From Phycisphaerae bacterium (GTDB lineage Bacteria; Planctomycetota; Phycisphaerae; Sedimentisphaerales; Anaerobacaceae), in contig JAUWBX010000008.1 in the NCBI GenBank assembly GCA_030609625.1, positions 1 to 14,080 of the forward strand: 14,080 nucleotides of DNA, written 5' to 3'. Of this stretch, positions 5,669-13,375 are shown piece by piece. The position numbers and the translations under genes are program-made. Position 1 is the first letter of the stretch; each line of letters begins with the position of its first letter. The notes below the pieces were generated by a model. The model was not told the origin of the DNA. It saw only the letters and a list, made by a program, of their open reading frames with translations, and did not search any database.

Positions 5669-7693
5669 TCACTTATTCCACTCACCACTCACCACTCTAT
5701 TTTGTCGTTTAATTATTATTGCTTTTTCCCTGTCTGGAAGTGTGGTAAGTTTTGCCAAAAGCCAAAGCTCCGCGACCACAGCCGCAAGGGCCAATGGCAT
5801 CATTGCATATCCGCCAAAGTCGTGGAATATCTTTTCCCAATGCTCGCCTTCAAGTACTGTGAAAAATGCCGCTGTGATTGCTAATCGAACAGTGTTACAC
5901 AGTAAAGCGATAGGCAGGCTCGAAACTAAGACTATCAGTTTTTCCCACCATGCCCGCTTGACTAACAGGACAACCAGGCCGCTAATCACAAAGAATGCGG
6001 TGATCATTCTCAAGCCGTTGCATGCCTCAGCTACCGCAACGCTCGCATCGCCGATATGGATAACATTGCCTTCCTGTACGACCTCGTAACCCACCATCTC
6101 CAGACAAAATACGGCTGACGAAGTGGCCCAGCGTTGTAGAGGAATCGTCACAGCCGCCTGCACACGGTTGGGCCAGGGAAGCATCAAGCATAAGTATAAT
6201 AATACCGTAGATACCTTTCGTAAAAGCTGCCAGCCGAATAGAAGCAATACTAATGCAGCAATAGTTAGAGCAATGGATAATCTTTCTGCTGAGCTGTACA
6301 TAAAGAACAGCCCGAAAAGTCTAACCACTTGGGCTGCTATAAAGGCAAACAAACCCCAAACGGATGGCCTTATTTTGCACTGAGCAATATCGTGACGCCT
6401 CGACCACAGGATATAAACAGCCAGGAAAGGAACTAATAGGCCGCTGGAGTATTCATCACTTCTTTGCCATAGATTCCAAAGCTCTGCAAGGCCGGCCTTA
6501 TAAGACCAGAGAAATGCAATTAGAACGAGACTGCCCGCAAGCCAGGGGACAATTTTTGTTTTGTGCGGTTGTACCCAACTTGGCAATTTTTCCACCATTA
6601 GGTGTCCTGCGGAGTTGACTTTACGAAGCGCCGGTTGCAGTGCATGCTGCAATCTGCTCGCGTTATTTTTTGAAATTTTCAAAGCCCGGCTGGCGGAACG
6701 TTCAAGTATTCCCTTCGGCTTAAATGCTATGGACTTTTCTTCGGCAACAGTATTAGCTCGCAAAGCCGCGTTGTGGCCGAGTAAACATCGTTGGATTTGG
6801 CAATTTGGCCCTACTCGTGCACCTTCCCATAGCACGCTGTTTACTACAACACTATCTTTGCCGATAGTAACATTATTTCCGAGTATAGTCGGCCCAAGAA
6901 TGACCGCGCCATTTGAGACACAGGCGCCATCCATAATAACGGCCGGTGCGTAAATTCGCGCACCCGGCTCAACTTTAGCATTAGCTGCTATCCACACAGT
7001 TTGTGAATCAGTACCCTTAGAGGGTTTCAAGTCCGCATCCAGTTTTGGGTTGTTTTCCAGGTAATTAGTGATAGCGTACAGATATTCTCGCCGAATCCGA
7101 AAATTGCCGGCGTGCTTTGGCAACGTTGCCGCATAAACAGTTTTGCCGGCACGGAGCATTTCAGGAATCAAACCTTCCTTGATGTCAAAATAACCACCCT
7201 CTGGTATATATTCCAAAATGGCAGGGTTACAGACATAAATTCCTGCCGGTTCGCCCAACGACTTACCGTTCCCGCAGTCTGGATTAAACATCACAGTCAA
7301 ATCAGACTGACCCTCACGGTGGGTCTTTATCAGGACATCGATTTTCGGGGGGCATATGATACTAGCAGGAAATACCAGAAGTAATGCATCCGTTTCGTTA
7401 CCGGCAGCTTCGCGAATACAACCTGCCGTGCCGACCGGCAGCGGCTCATCCAGAAAATTCAACTCTAAACTTTCATCGGCGTGGATTGATTCTTCCAACA
7501 GTGAATCCTCGCCGTTGGAACAGATTGTCGCCTGCTTTATACCCTGGTCGGCTAAAAAAGTTAGCAAACGTTCTAAGACAGGTTTTCCCACTACCGGCCA
7601 CAAGGCTGTTGGTAACCGCGATGTCAACGGACAACGTCCAAAGTCACGGCTGCCAACAAGTATAATAGCTTTGATTAGCTGTTTGCTTGGCAT
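5669..7693 (-). CDS. Exosortase fused to degenerate nucleotidyltransferase and beta-helix
   Basis: 674 residues in two parts. Residues 1-225 have the sugar nucleotidyltransferase fold pattern: PLTSRLPTALWPVVGKPVLERLL (22-44) and DEPLPVGTAG (82-91). The G-x-G-T-R loop reads SRDFGRC, the activating Lys after Pro is Thr (PTAL), and the metal Asp region reads VFPAS, so catalysis is probably lost. Hexapeptide beta-helix turns span about 235-310. Residues about 381-650 are an eight-or-so-helix exosortase with the full catalytic set: Cys558 in EACNGLR, Arg603 in NTVRLA and His624 in FHDFGGY. Exosortases are membrane transpeptidase-like enzymes that cleave C-terminal PEP-CTERM-type signals and attach proteins to surface material. 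The linker (361-369) is encoded by a copy of a palindromic repeat. The ATG follows an in-frame TAA directly (7694-7696), fixing the start; no clear Shine-Dalgarno. It lies 15 bp after pssE. No EpsI gene follows. Confidence 0.92.
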   Translation of the reverse strand: MPSKQLIKAIILVGSRDFGRCPLTSRLPTALWPVVGKPVLERLLTFLADQGIKQATICSNGEDSLLEESIHADESLELNFLDEPLPVGTAGCIREAAGNETDALLLVFPASIICPPKIDVLIKTHREGQSDLTVMFNPDCGNGKSLGEPAGIYVCNPAILEYIPEGGYFDIKEGLIPEMLRAGKTVYAATLPKHAGNFRIRREYLYAITNYLENNPKLDADLKPSKGTDSQTVWIAANAKVEPGARIYAPAVIMDGACVSNGAVILGPTILGNNVTIGKDSVVVNSVLWEGARVGPNCQIQRCLLGHNAALRANTVAEEKSIAFKPKGILERSASRALKISKNNASRLQHALQPALRKVNSAGHLMVEKLPSWVQPHKTKIVPWLAGSLVLIAFLWSYKAGLAELWNLWQRSDEYSSGLLVPFLAVYILWSRRHDIAQCKIRPSVWGLFAFIAAQVVRLFGLFFMYSSAERLSIALTIAALVLLLFGWQLLRKVSTVLLYLCLMLPWPNRVQAAVTIPLQRWATSSAVFCLEMVGYEVVQEGNVIHIGDASVAVAEACNGLRMITAFFVISGLVVLLVKRAWWEKLIVLVSSLPIALLCNTVRLAITAAFFTVLEGEHWEKIFHDFGGYAMMPLALAAVVAELWLLAKLTTLPDREKAIIIKRQNRVVSGEWNK
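6587..6613. repeat. Half-copy of a palindromic repeat in the exosortase fusion linker
   Basis: Bases 6587-6613 match 5531-5557 in the adjacent gap at 25 of 27 positions, in the same orientation. Here the sequence is coding (residues 361-369, AGHLMVEKL), in the linker between the beta-helix and the exosortase. The matching second arm of the hairpin is degenerate or lost beyond 6620. Confidence 0.75.
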
Positions 7694-7708
7694 TTATTTT
7701 ATCTAACG

Positions 7709-8191
7709 TTAGTCCTGCAAACTATTCAGAAAACGATGAATTCTATCAGCTACTGCCTCAGGATTGGCTTTTCTTTCTCTTGGAACAAAGTTCTTCAACT
7801 TGCGAATCCCATTAGGCAAATCTTTGGCATCATACACCGCCAATATGTGGCCGAGCTCCTCAAACTTCCTCGCGGTGGCAACCTGGTGGTCATTGACATG
7901 CTCCCGATATCGCTTCAGGCGTGGCATAACCAACAATGGTTTATGGTTTTTCAATGCCATTGTTATCGTACCCATACCAGCATGGCTGATTACACTTGAG
8001 GCCTCCCTCAGACGCTTATCGAAAAGCTTCTTCTCCAGTGATACCACAGATTCAAAATTGAGCGGCTTATATGAGGTTTCTCCTATTTGGGCAAAAATTT
8101 CTTCATTGATCAGTCTCCCATCAAAGGCCTGGTCCACACTTTTGATGAGACGGTCAAACGGAAATTGTGTACCAACCGTTAGGAAAATCAT
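7709..8191 (-). CDS. pssE: PssE-like glycosyltransferase subunit (Alg13/GT28 C-terminal type)
   Basis: 160 residues, usual for the PssE/Cps14G/Alg13 family. It starts with the family opening MIFLTVGTQFPFDRLI. It carries the nucleotide-sugar binding stretch VISHAGMGTITMAL (67-80), then KPLLVMP (84-90) and a conserved DHQ (101-103). This half binds the UDP-sugar donor and needs the membrane-bound PssD half for activity; together they add one sugar to the lipid-linked oligosaccharide on the cytoplasmic face. Its ATG overlaps the pssD stop in an ATGA quartet (8188-8191), a sign of translational coupling and equal subunit amounts. The next gene, the exosortase fusion, begins 15 bp later. The donor sugar cannot be read from sequence. 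Confidence 0.92.
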   Translation of the reverse strand: MIFLTVGTQFPFDRLIKSVDQAFDGRLINEEIFAQIGETSYKPLNFESVVSLEKKLFDKRLREASSVISHAGMGTITMALKNHKPLLVMPRLKRYREHVNDHQVATARKFEELGHILAVYDAKDLPNGIRKLKNFVPRERKANPEAVADRIHRFLNSLQD

Positions 8192-8658
8192 ATCACCGCG
8201 CCTACGTATTCCACATCACTATATTGCTCGACAAGTTCGGGCCACTGCACAAGGAACAGGTCAGCTATGTGCCGGACCATTCTACCCGACAGTGATATCC
8301 GCTCCACATTTGCAATACTATCAATCCACACGATTTTTACGCCTAATAGTTTGCTGAGAAAACACATGATACAGCCCACCGCTGACCCCGTGCTTATCAC
8401 AACGTCAGGCCTTTCGTGTAAAATTACATTTATACACCGCATTAGAACCAAAATGACCCGCAAAGGATGTTCACGGTTGCACTCACCGACAGTGTAAGCC
8501 TTGCCATATTTTTGAAGTTTTTCTCTGACAACGTCCGATGTGGTAACGCAAAAAGTTTTGTAACATTGCCAGCTCTCTGACAGCTTCAGCAGTTGGCTTA
8601 AGTGTCCTCCTGCCGATGCAGTGATGCAAATTCGCAATTCTTCTTTAGTTCTGAGCAT
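8188..8658 (-). CDS. pssD: PssD-like glycosyltransferase subunit (Alg14 type)
   Basis: 156 residues, usual for the PssD/Cps14F/Alg14 family. An N-terminal beta strand leads into SAGGHLSQL (15-23), the hallmark glycine loop, and RPDVVISTGSAVG (83-95) is the second conserved block. A hydrophobic stretch around 92-110 (CIMCFLSKLLGVKIVWI) fits membrane association. In this family the subunit anchors the PssE half at the membrane and helps form the acceptor site. The start is supported by AAGGG (8667-8671) 8 nt upstream and follows the GT2 stop by 19 bp. It overlaps pssE by 4 bp. Confidence 0.92.
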   Translation of the reverse strand: MLRTKEELRICITASAGGHLSQLLKLSESWQCYKTFCVTTSDVVREKLQKYGKAYTVGECNREHPLRVILVLMRCINVILHERPDVVISTGSAVGCIMCFLSKLLGVKIVWIDSIANVERISLSGRMVRHIADLFLVQWPELVEQYSDVEYVGAVI

Positions 8659-8677
8659 CAGTTAAGCCCTTCGAAAA

Positions 8678-9634
8678 TTAGTATGCATGAGAAAAAGCTT
8701 GTTGCCATTCTTTTCGTTTTCGCCACACTTGAGTCCACTTTTTCTTTTGTGCGGTAAATTTTGTGGGAGCCAATGCAGAAAGTATTGTCATAATGGCAGC
8801 TCGACTCGCAGACCATGTGAGAAGCATTGCTATGCCGAATCCAATGCTTCTCTGAGGCCAATGCAGACGGATTATCGCAGCTTTGGCTCGAAAAACTTTC
8901 TCCCACCTGTTCACGTGAAGCGTCTCAGATGCCCCACCATAATGAATGATTTCCGCCGCAGGACTAAACATTGGCGTATATCCCAGTTTCCTGGCACGCA
9001 GGCAGAAATTAACTTCTTCTCCGTACATAAAAAACAAAGGGTCAAATCCTCCAAGTTGTTTCCAGACTGAAGTCCTGATTAGCATGAAGCATCCGGTAAC
9101 GATACTGACTTTTCGAACAGAATCGTATTGCCACGACCCAAAACATTCGGGATTAAACAGGGTGGAGTTTGGAAATACCGCGGCAAGCCCAATCGCTCTG
9201 CAGAATAAACTCCATGGTGTCATTTCTCCGTAACAGCACGTGGGGTTCATCGAACCATCAGGAAATATTGTTCTACCACCCCAAATGCCTGCTTTCTGAT
9301 TTTGCTGAGCGAAAACAAGGATTTTTTCTATTGCGTTATTGATAATAACTGTGTCCGGATTTAGAAGCAGGAGATATCTTCCGCGAGCGGATTTGGAAGC
9401 CAGATTGTTGGCTCGGGCAAATCCGATATTTTCTTTCAGCGCGATTACTCGAACTTGTGGATATTTTTCTGCAACAGCAGAGGCCGAATCATCTTTTGAT
9501 GTGTTGTCCACGAGAATTGTTTCGAAATTTACATTGGTTGTTTCTCTGTAAAGAGATTCAAGACACTTCAATGTAAGTTTTCTCGTGTTATAGCTGACAA
9601 TAATTACTGAAATCTCTAACTCACCTTTTATCAT
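8678..9634 (-). CDS. GT2 family glycosyltransferase (WbbL-like)
   Basis: 318 residues, the normal size for single-domain rhamnosyltransferase-like GT2 enzymes. Seen in order: SVIIVSYNTRKLTLKCLESL (9-28), the nucleotide site LVDNTSKDDS (41-50), ENIGFARANN (68-77), the metal/diphosphate motif NPDT (92-95), GGRTIFPDGS (119-128), TGCFMLIR (180-187) and the acceptor/base region GEEVNFCLRARKLGY (205-219). It transfers a sugar from a nucleotide donor to the growing lipid-linked chain in the cytoplasm. Rhamnose is common for relatives but not provable here. The C-terminus is hydrophobic around 265-290 and then basic, suited to membrane contact. It starts 11 bp after the GT4-methyltransferase stop, with no evident Shine-Dalgarno. 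Confidence 0.93.
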   Translation of the reverse strand: MIKGELEISVIIVSYNTRKLTLKCLESLYRETTNVNFETILVDNTSKDDSASAVAEKYPQVRVIALKENIGFARANNLASKSARGRYLLLLNPDTVIINNAIEKILVFAQQNQKAGIWGGRTIFPDGSMNPTCCYGEMTPWSLFCRAIGLAAVFPNSTLFNPECFGSWQYDSVRKVSIVTGCFMLIRTSVWKQLGGFDPLFFMYGEEVNFCLRARKLGYTPMFSPAAEIIHYGGASETLHVNRWEKVFRAKAAIIRLHWPQRSIGFGIAMLLTWSASRAAIMTILSALAPTKFTAQKKKWTQVWRKRKEWQQAFSHAY

Positions 9635-9645
9635 GATTTAAAACT

Positions 9646-11658
9646 TCACATTACTTTTTTTGCGAAGAATATAGGCTCTCTTGGAAGTCTAAATCGTTCT
9701 ATTTCACTCTCTGTCGTGCACTCAGCCACTGAAACTTCAGAAACTTCAAACCCGGACAAAGATATTCTTTGCGCGAAATCTCTACCGTAGCGTCTAACAT
9801 GCCCCACGTCCCGTGCGTTGGGACAGGAATATTCATGGGTTTTTTCCGCATCCCAATCAATCGGAACCTGCAAGATAGCTATGCCTCCCGGTTTCAGAAC
9901 ACGTCGTATCTCTTCTAATGCCTGGACGTCTTTTTCTATGTGTTCCAGTACATGAAAGCAGAGAAAATAGTCAGCAGTATTATCTTGATAGTGCATTTGG
10001 GTTATATCTCCCTTTTCCATTGCAAAACGCTTAATGTCGAAGCTGATATAATTCTTATTGTTTTTCTGCTTCAGACAATATTTCTGGAAATTGTAAGATG
10101 GAGCAACCTCAATTACATGGGTGTCGGGTGAAAAGAACTCTGTCCGTGTCCAAAGAATAATTGCTAAAGAGCGATAACGATCCAGACAACCACAACCCGG
10201 ACAGAGTACTGACTTGTCGTTATAACCCCAACCTACGTTAGGATAAAAATCATAACCAGTCCAGCTACAAATATTGCACTCTACTCTTTTACCCCTGGTG
10301 CTTACATCTCTTAGTGTGAGCCATATCAGCTCCGCTTGAGCACGAAGTACGTTCACAGCAAAATCAAAATGCCCCGCTTTCAGAGACCTTAAGGTAGATT
10401 TCGCCCAGCGTGCGAAGAGGCGCATCCGACCAATAACAGGCCTTTCTCGGACCGTCTTTGCTTTGTTCCTCCAATCTGAAAATTCATTGCTGCCGAACAA
10501 CTCTTCCAAAACTATCCGGGCCTTGCTGTCCCACGTGGACATCTCAACTTTTTTCCTTCTGGCTGCAATACGCTCAGGGCTATTTTCTGCCAATGCCTTT
10601 TCTATGCATTTGGCAAATTCTTCAGGTGTGTCGGCTTGATAAATCACATCAAGATAGCTTTGTATCTCACTAAAAACACGTGTGCTGACAATGGGCTTGC
10701 CGAGTGCTAAATACTCTTTGACTTTGATGGGATTAGCCGCCTCTGTCCAGCGGTTTTGCCGCCAGGGTATAATAGCCACATCAAAACATTTGCCGTAATG
10801 GGGTATTTGCTCGTAAGCCTTTTGTCCCAGCAGCCAGACATTTTTCCTCTCGGCTAAACAGGAAATTTTCGGTGATGCCTTGCCTACGAAAACAAACGAA
10901 ATCTCCGGCAGTAAATCTATTATCTTTTCGATAAAACCTACATCAAGTTTATGTTCGTCCAGCGCACCGAAATAACCCACTATAGGTTTGGGTACTGAGG
11001 CAACATCCAAAGGTTTCTCCTGGTGCTTCTCGGCCGATGCAAACACGTCAAAATCCACTCCGTGGTCGAGAAAAATTGCTTTCCTGCACTTGGAACGCTC
11101 CTGCCGATATAGCGATATGTTTACAAATACCGTTAGGTCGGCTTCAGCTTTTAATTTTAGGTCGTACATTGTTATCGTCTTAACATCAACATTCGGGTAT
11201 GCTTCATAGCAGTCTGTCCTCTGGTAAACTAATCGGCTCTTTTTCATATTGAGTGCAACGTTGCATGCCGTGGGGCAGGCGACCCAAACCAGAGGATTGC
11301 GAATATTAAGTTTTCGCCTCACAAGCCATAGTTGAAATCGCAAAAGCGCTTCATTCAACGGGCGTAGCCAGGCGATATGATGTACCGGCAGCAAAAAGGG
11401 ACTATACACCCAAAAACCCGCTTTCCCTTGCTTCAAACCGGTCAATATGCTCTTTGTTTTGCGTATCAGTTTTTCGATAAACTTTTTGCCTTCCCCGAGA
11501 TTAGGTCTTTGCGTCGAGATAGAGTTGACATAAAGCGTTGTTCCCGTTCGGGTAAAGCAGCGCATTAACTGCATATCAATATGGCCACGGTTATGATACC
11601 ACCAATCCTCGCCGCCGAAACAAAGATACGAGATGTCTTTATTATCTTTGAGCGTCAT
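9646..11658 (-). CDS. GT4 glycosyltransferase fused to a cysteine-knuckle SAM methyltransferase
   Basis: 670 residues, about twice a single-domain enzyme. Residues 1-395 are a GT-B, family 4-type glycosyltransferase: YFGALDEHK (229-237), ISFVFVGK (253-260) and NPIKVKEYLALGKPIVST (309-326), which holds the nucleotide-sugar contact Glu. Residues about 458-670 are a class I methyltransferase. It begins with four cysteines in two pairs (C461, C464, C486, C489), probably binding zinc, followed by RYRSLA. The SAM motif is VIEVAP (515-520), then FDIK (540-543), and the post-core is LCFHVLEHIEKDVQALEEIRRVLKPGG (565-592). A basic linker of about 60 residues joins the parts. The likely role is adding a sugar and methylating it or a neighbouring sugar; the coupling is inference. 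The ATG overlaps the TGA of the secreted protein gene upstream (ATGA, 11655-11658). Confidence 0.9.
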   Translation of the reverse strand: MTLKDNKDISYLCFGGEDWWYHNRGHIDMQLMRCFTRTGTTLYVNSISTQRPNLGEGKKFIEKLIRKTKSILTGLKQGKAGFWVYSPFLLPVHHIAWLRPLNEALLRFQLWLVRRKLNIRNPLVWVACPTACNVALNMKKSRLVYQRTDCYEAYPNVDVKTITMYDLKLKAEADLTVFVNISLYRQERSKCRKAIFLDHGVDFDVFASAEKHQEKPLDVASVPKPIVGYFGALDEHKLDVGFIEKIIDLLPEISFVFVGKASPKISCLAERKNVWLLGQKAYEQIPHYGKCFDVAIIPWRQNRWTEAANPIKVKEYLALGKPIVSTRVFSEIQSYLDVIYQADTPEEFAKCIEKALAENSPERIAARRKKVEMSTWDSKARIVLEELFGSNEFSDWRNKAKTVRERPVIGRMRLFARWAKSTLRSLKAGHFDFAVNVLRAQAELIWLTLRDVSTRGKRVECNICSWTGYDFYPNVGWGYNDKSVLCPGCGCLDRYRSLAIILWTRTEFFSPDTHVIEVAPSYNFQKYCLKQKNNKNYISFDIKRFAMEKGDITQMHYQDNTADYFLCFHVLEHIEKDVQALEEIRRVLKPGGIAILQVPIDWDAEKTHEYSCPNARDVGHVRRYGRDFAQRISLSGFEVSEVSVAECTTESEIERFRLPREPIFFAKKVM

Positions 11659-13361
11659 TTAGAATTGTCTGTTGGAGTGTTGTTGCGAGTTGCAAAATTT
11701 GCAGTGACCGTTCGGTTGGCATGAATAATTATCGTTACAGGATTTCCAGTCCCTGACAAACCACCTGACCAACCTGCAAACTCATATCCGTCATCAGCAT
11801 CAGCTTTTAAGATTACCTTTTCGCCAAGGGCATAAGCTGTCTTATCGGGGGTCTTTGTTACTGAGCCACCAGTTGCGGCAATGTTCAGAATGGGAGACAT
11901 TGTCCACACAGGGCCGTAATCCGGGCGGTAGGCGTCCCACATATTCTCGATGAACCTGGACCATTGTCTTGTCCAGTGACCTACTCCTACCACTTGTTTT
12001 TGGACTTCCATATAACGATCCATATAGTCAAAGAGGGCATCGTGATTCCATAGTTCTTTTGCACCCATAATATGCGCAGTAAGAATAAAGCCCGCCCAGG
12101 CGTTAGCTGTGGAAGATGGTCTATAAGATGTATTCCAATCTAAGCCGTCCTGATTTCGGTCTGTCGTGTGTTCAATTCCCCATTCAGGCATCCCTCGGTG
12201 CTTTTCTGTATATTCAAGATAATCGCGATGTTTATCTCCTTTGCCATGTCCATAATAAACAAATCCGCCGTGCCACACGTGCCTTTTATATGGTGGCTTA
12301 TAAATATCCTCATCACCTACGTAGAAAGTCTGGTCGTCTTCTCCGAAATGAACATACTCCTGGTGCGATGGACCATAGTTTGCAATGTCGATTCTACCTA
12401 TATTTTTCATATCCGGGTAATTGAGCACGAGCCCCGCAAACAGAATGGGCCATTTGCGACCACTGGCATGTCCACCATTATTTACCCAGTTGCGTTTCCC
12501 TTCGTCTTGAACTATACCATAGAGGTCGATACCCAACTGTACAAAACGGATAAGCAGCACTTCTTTCATTTGGTTGTTAAGATTAAGATTGAGCTTTAAC
12601 GCCCCAATGCCCACTCGTATAGCTATTTCTCTTCCGTAGTCGGGCATGTTTTCCGCCGGATGCTGATAACGGCCCATCCAGCCGGGGATATGGTCTATCC
12701 ATGGCCGTTCAAAATAGCGTTCTACCGCCATAATACCGGGTGCACCAGGTACAGGCCTTAAGTTCGCGAGCCAGGAGTAATCGAGTTGGTATTTGTTAAA
12801 CTTGATAGTTTTATTGGTGCCGCAGTATGGAGGTCTAAAACTTCCTTCAGGAGCAGGCTCGGGAAGTACGGTCAGTATTGCTGCCGTTCTAAGCTGCGGT
12901 CTATGCCCCGGCTCTGGAATACTGATAGTGGACACCAAAGAGGAATGAGGCTGGAGAACCAAGGGATGTCTTGGAGTAAGGTCCCAATTATTAGGTCGGC
13001 CAACATTGAGATTTGGGTTGAAACGCGGCCCAAAGCCACCATACATTGCACTATCGTAGCCCTGTGTGCGGCCAAGTTTTGGAGAAGGATTGACCATTGA
13101 ACCATTTATAGTACGGCCGTTTGTTTCAATTGACGGCGGGTCTATACCTATTATAGTTGCAGGTCCGAGAACCCAATAATCGCCGTTCGCAAATTGGCCG
13201 GCAGTATAATCCCTGTTGAATGTCCATGTGATACCGAATTGGCTGATACGCCGTTCAGCATAGGTAAACTGACAGAGCAGCACAATCACCAGCAAAGAAG
13301 ATGCAGCAAGTCTGTTTACGTTTCTTCTGTACTCTGGAATTATTTCCAACAACTTTTTCAT
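11655..13361 (-). CDS. Secreted protein of unknown function with C-terminal InlB-like repeat
   Basis: 568 residues. A basic N-terminus of 18 residues is followed by a hydrophobic stretch (19-34) and a plausible signal peptidase site after TYA (33-35), so the protein is exported. I do not recognise the main region (36-490). It is rich in Trp, Tyr, Gly and His (for example NNGGHASGRKWPILFAG), and its middle looks helical. An alpha/alpha-toroid carbohydrate-active fold such as a polysaccharide lyase is possible, but this is a guess. Residues about 496-558 form one divergent InlB B-repeat-type domain (GSVTKTP, ADDGYEFAGWSGGLSGTGNPV, ANRTVTANF), common in exported proteins. The C-terminus (PTDNSK) is not a PEP-CTERM signal. 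Start: GGAGAG 5 nt upstream. It is coupled by an ATGA overlap to the GT4-methyltransferase, so it is made with the polysaccharide enzymes and may act on the polymer outside the cytoplasm. Confidence 0.8.
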   Translation of the reverse strand: MKKLLEIIPEYRRNVNRLAASSLLVIVLLCQFTYAERRISQFGITWTFNRDYTAGQFANGDYWVLGPATIIGIDPPSIETNGRTINGSMVNPSPKLGRTQGYDSAMYGGFGPRFNPNLNVGRPNNWDLTPRHPLVLQPHSSLVSTISIPEPGHRPQLRTAAILTVLPEPAPEGSFRPPYCGTNKTIKFNKYQLDYSWLANLRPVPGAPGIMAVERYFERPWIDHIPGWMGRYQHPAENMPDYGREIAIRVGIGALKLNLNLNNQMKEVLLIRFVQLGIDLYGIVQDEGKRNWVNNGGHASGRKWPILFAGLVLNYPDMKNIGRIDIANYGPSHQEYVHFGEDDQTFYVGDEDIYKPPYKRHVWHGGFVYYGHGKGDKHRDYLEYTEKHRGMPEWGIEHTTDRNQDGLDWNTSYRPSSTANAWAGFILTAHIMGAKELWNHDALFDYMDRYMEVQKQVVGVGHWTRQWSRFIENMWDAYRPDYGPVWTMSPILNIAATGGSVTKTPDKTAYALGEKVILKADADDGYEFAGWSGGLSGTGNPVTIIIHANRTVTANFATRNNTPTDNSK

Positions 13362-13366
13362 ACATA

Positions 13367-13372
13367 CTCTCC
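13367..13372 (-). promoter_or_regulatory. Shine-Dalgarno of the secreted protein gene
   Basis: GGAGAG on the minus strand, 5 nt before the ATG at 13361. A second ATG at 13365 is out of frame. Confidence 0.6.
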
Positions 13373-13375
13373 GTT

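Noticed and set aside
5506..5688. 60-residue minus-strand ORF across the gap after the exosortase gene
   Set aside because: It lies wholly in the nested repeats and overlaps the exosortase gene end; its sequence is translated palindrome with no family resemblance.
7764..8357. 197-residue plus-strand ORF
   Set aside because: It is antisense to the clear pssD/pssE pair and shows no recognisable motif.
12872..13105. 77-residue minus-strand ORF within the secreted protein gene
   Set aside because: It is out of frame with a well-supported longer gene and has no features of its own.
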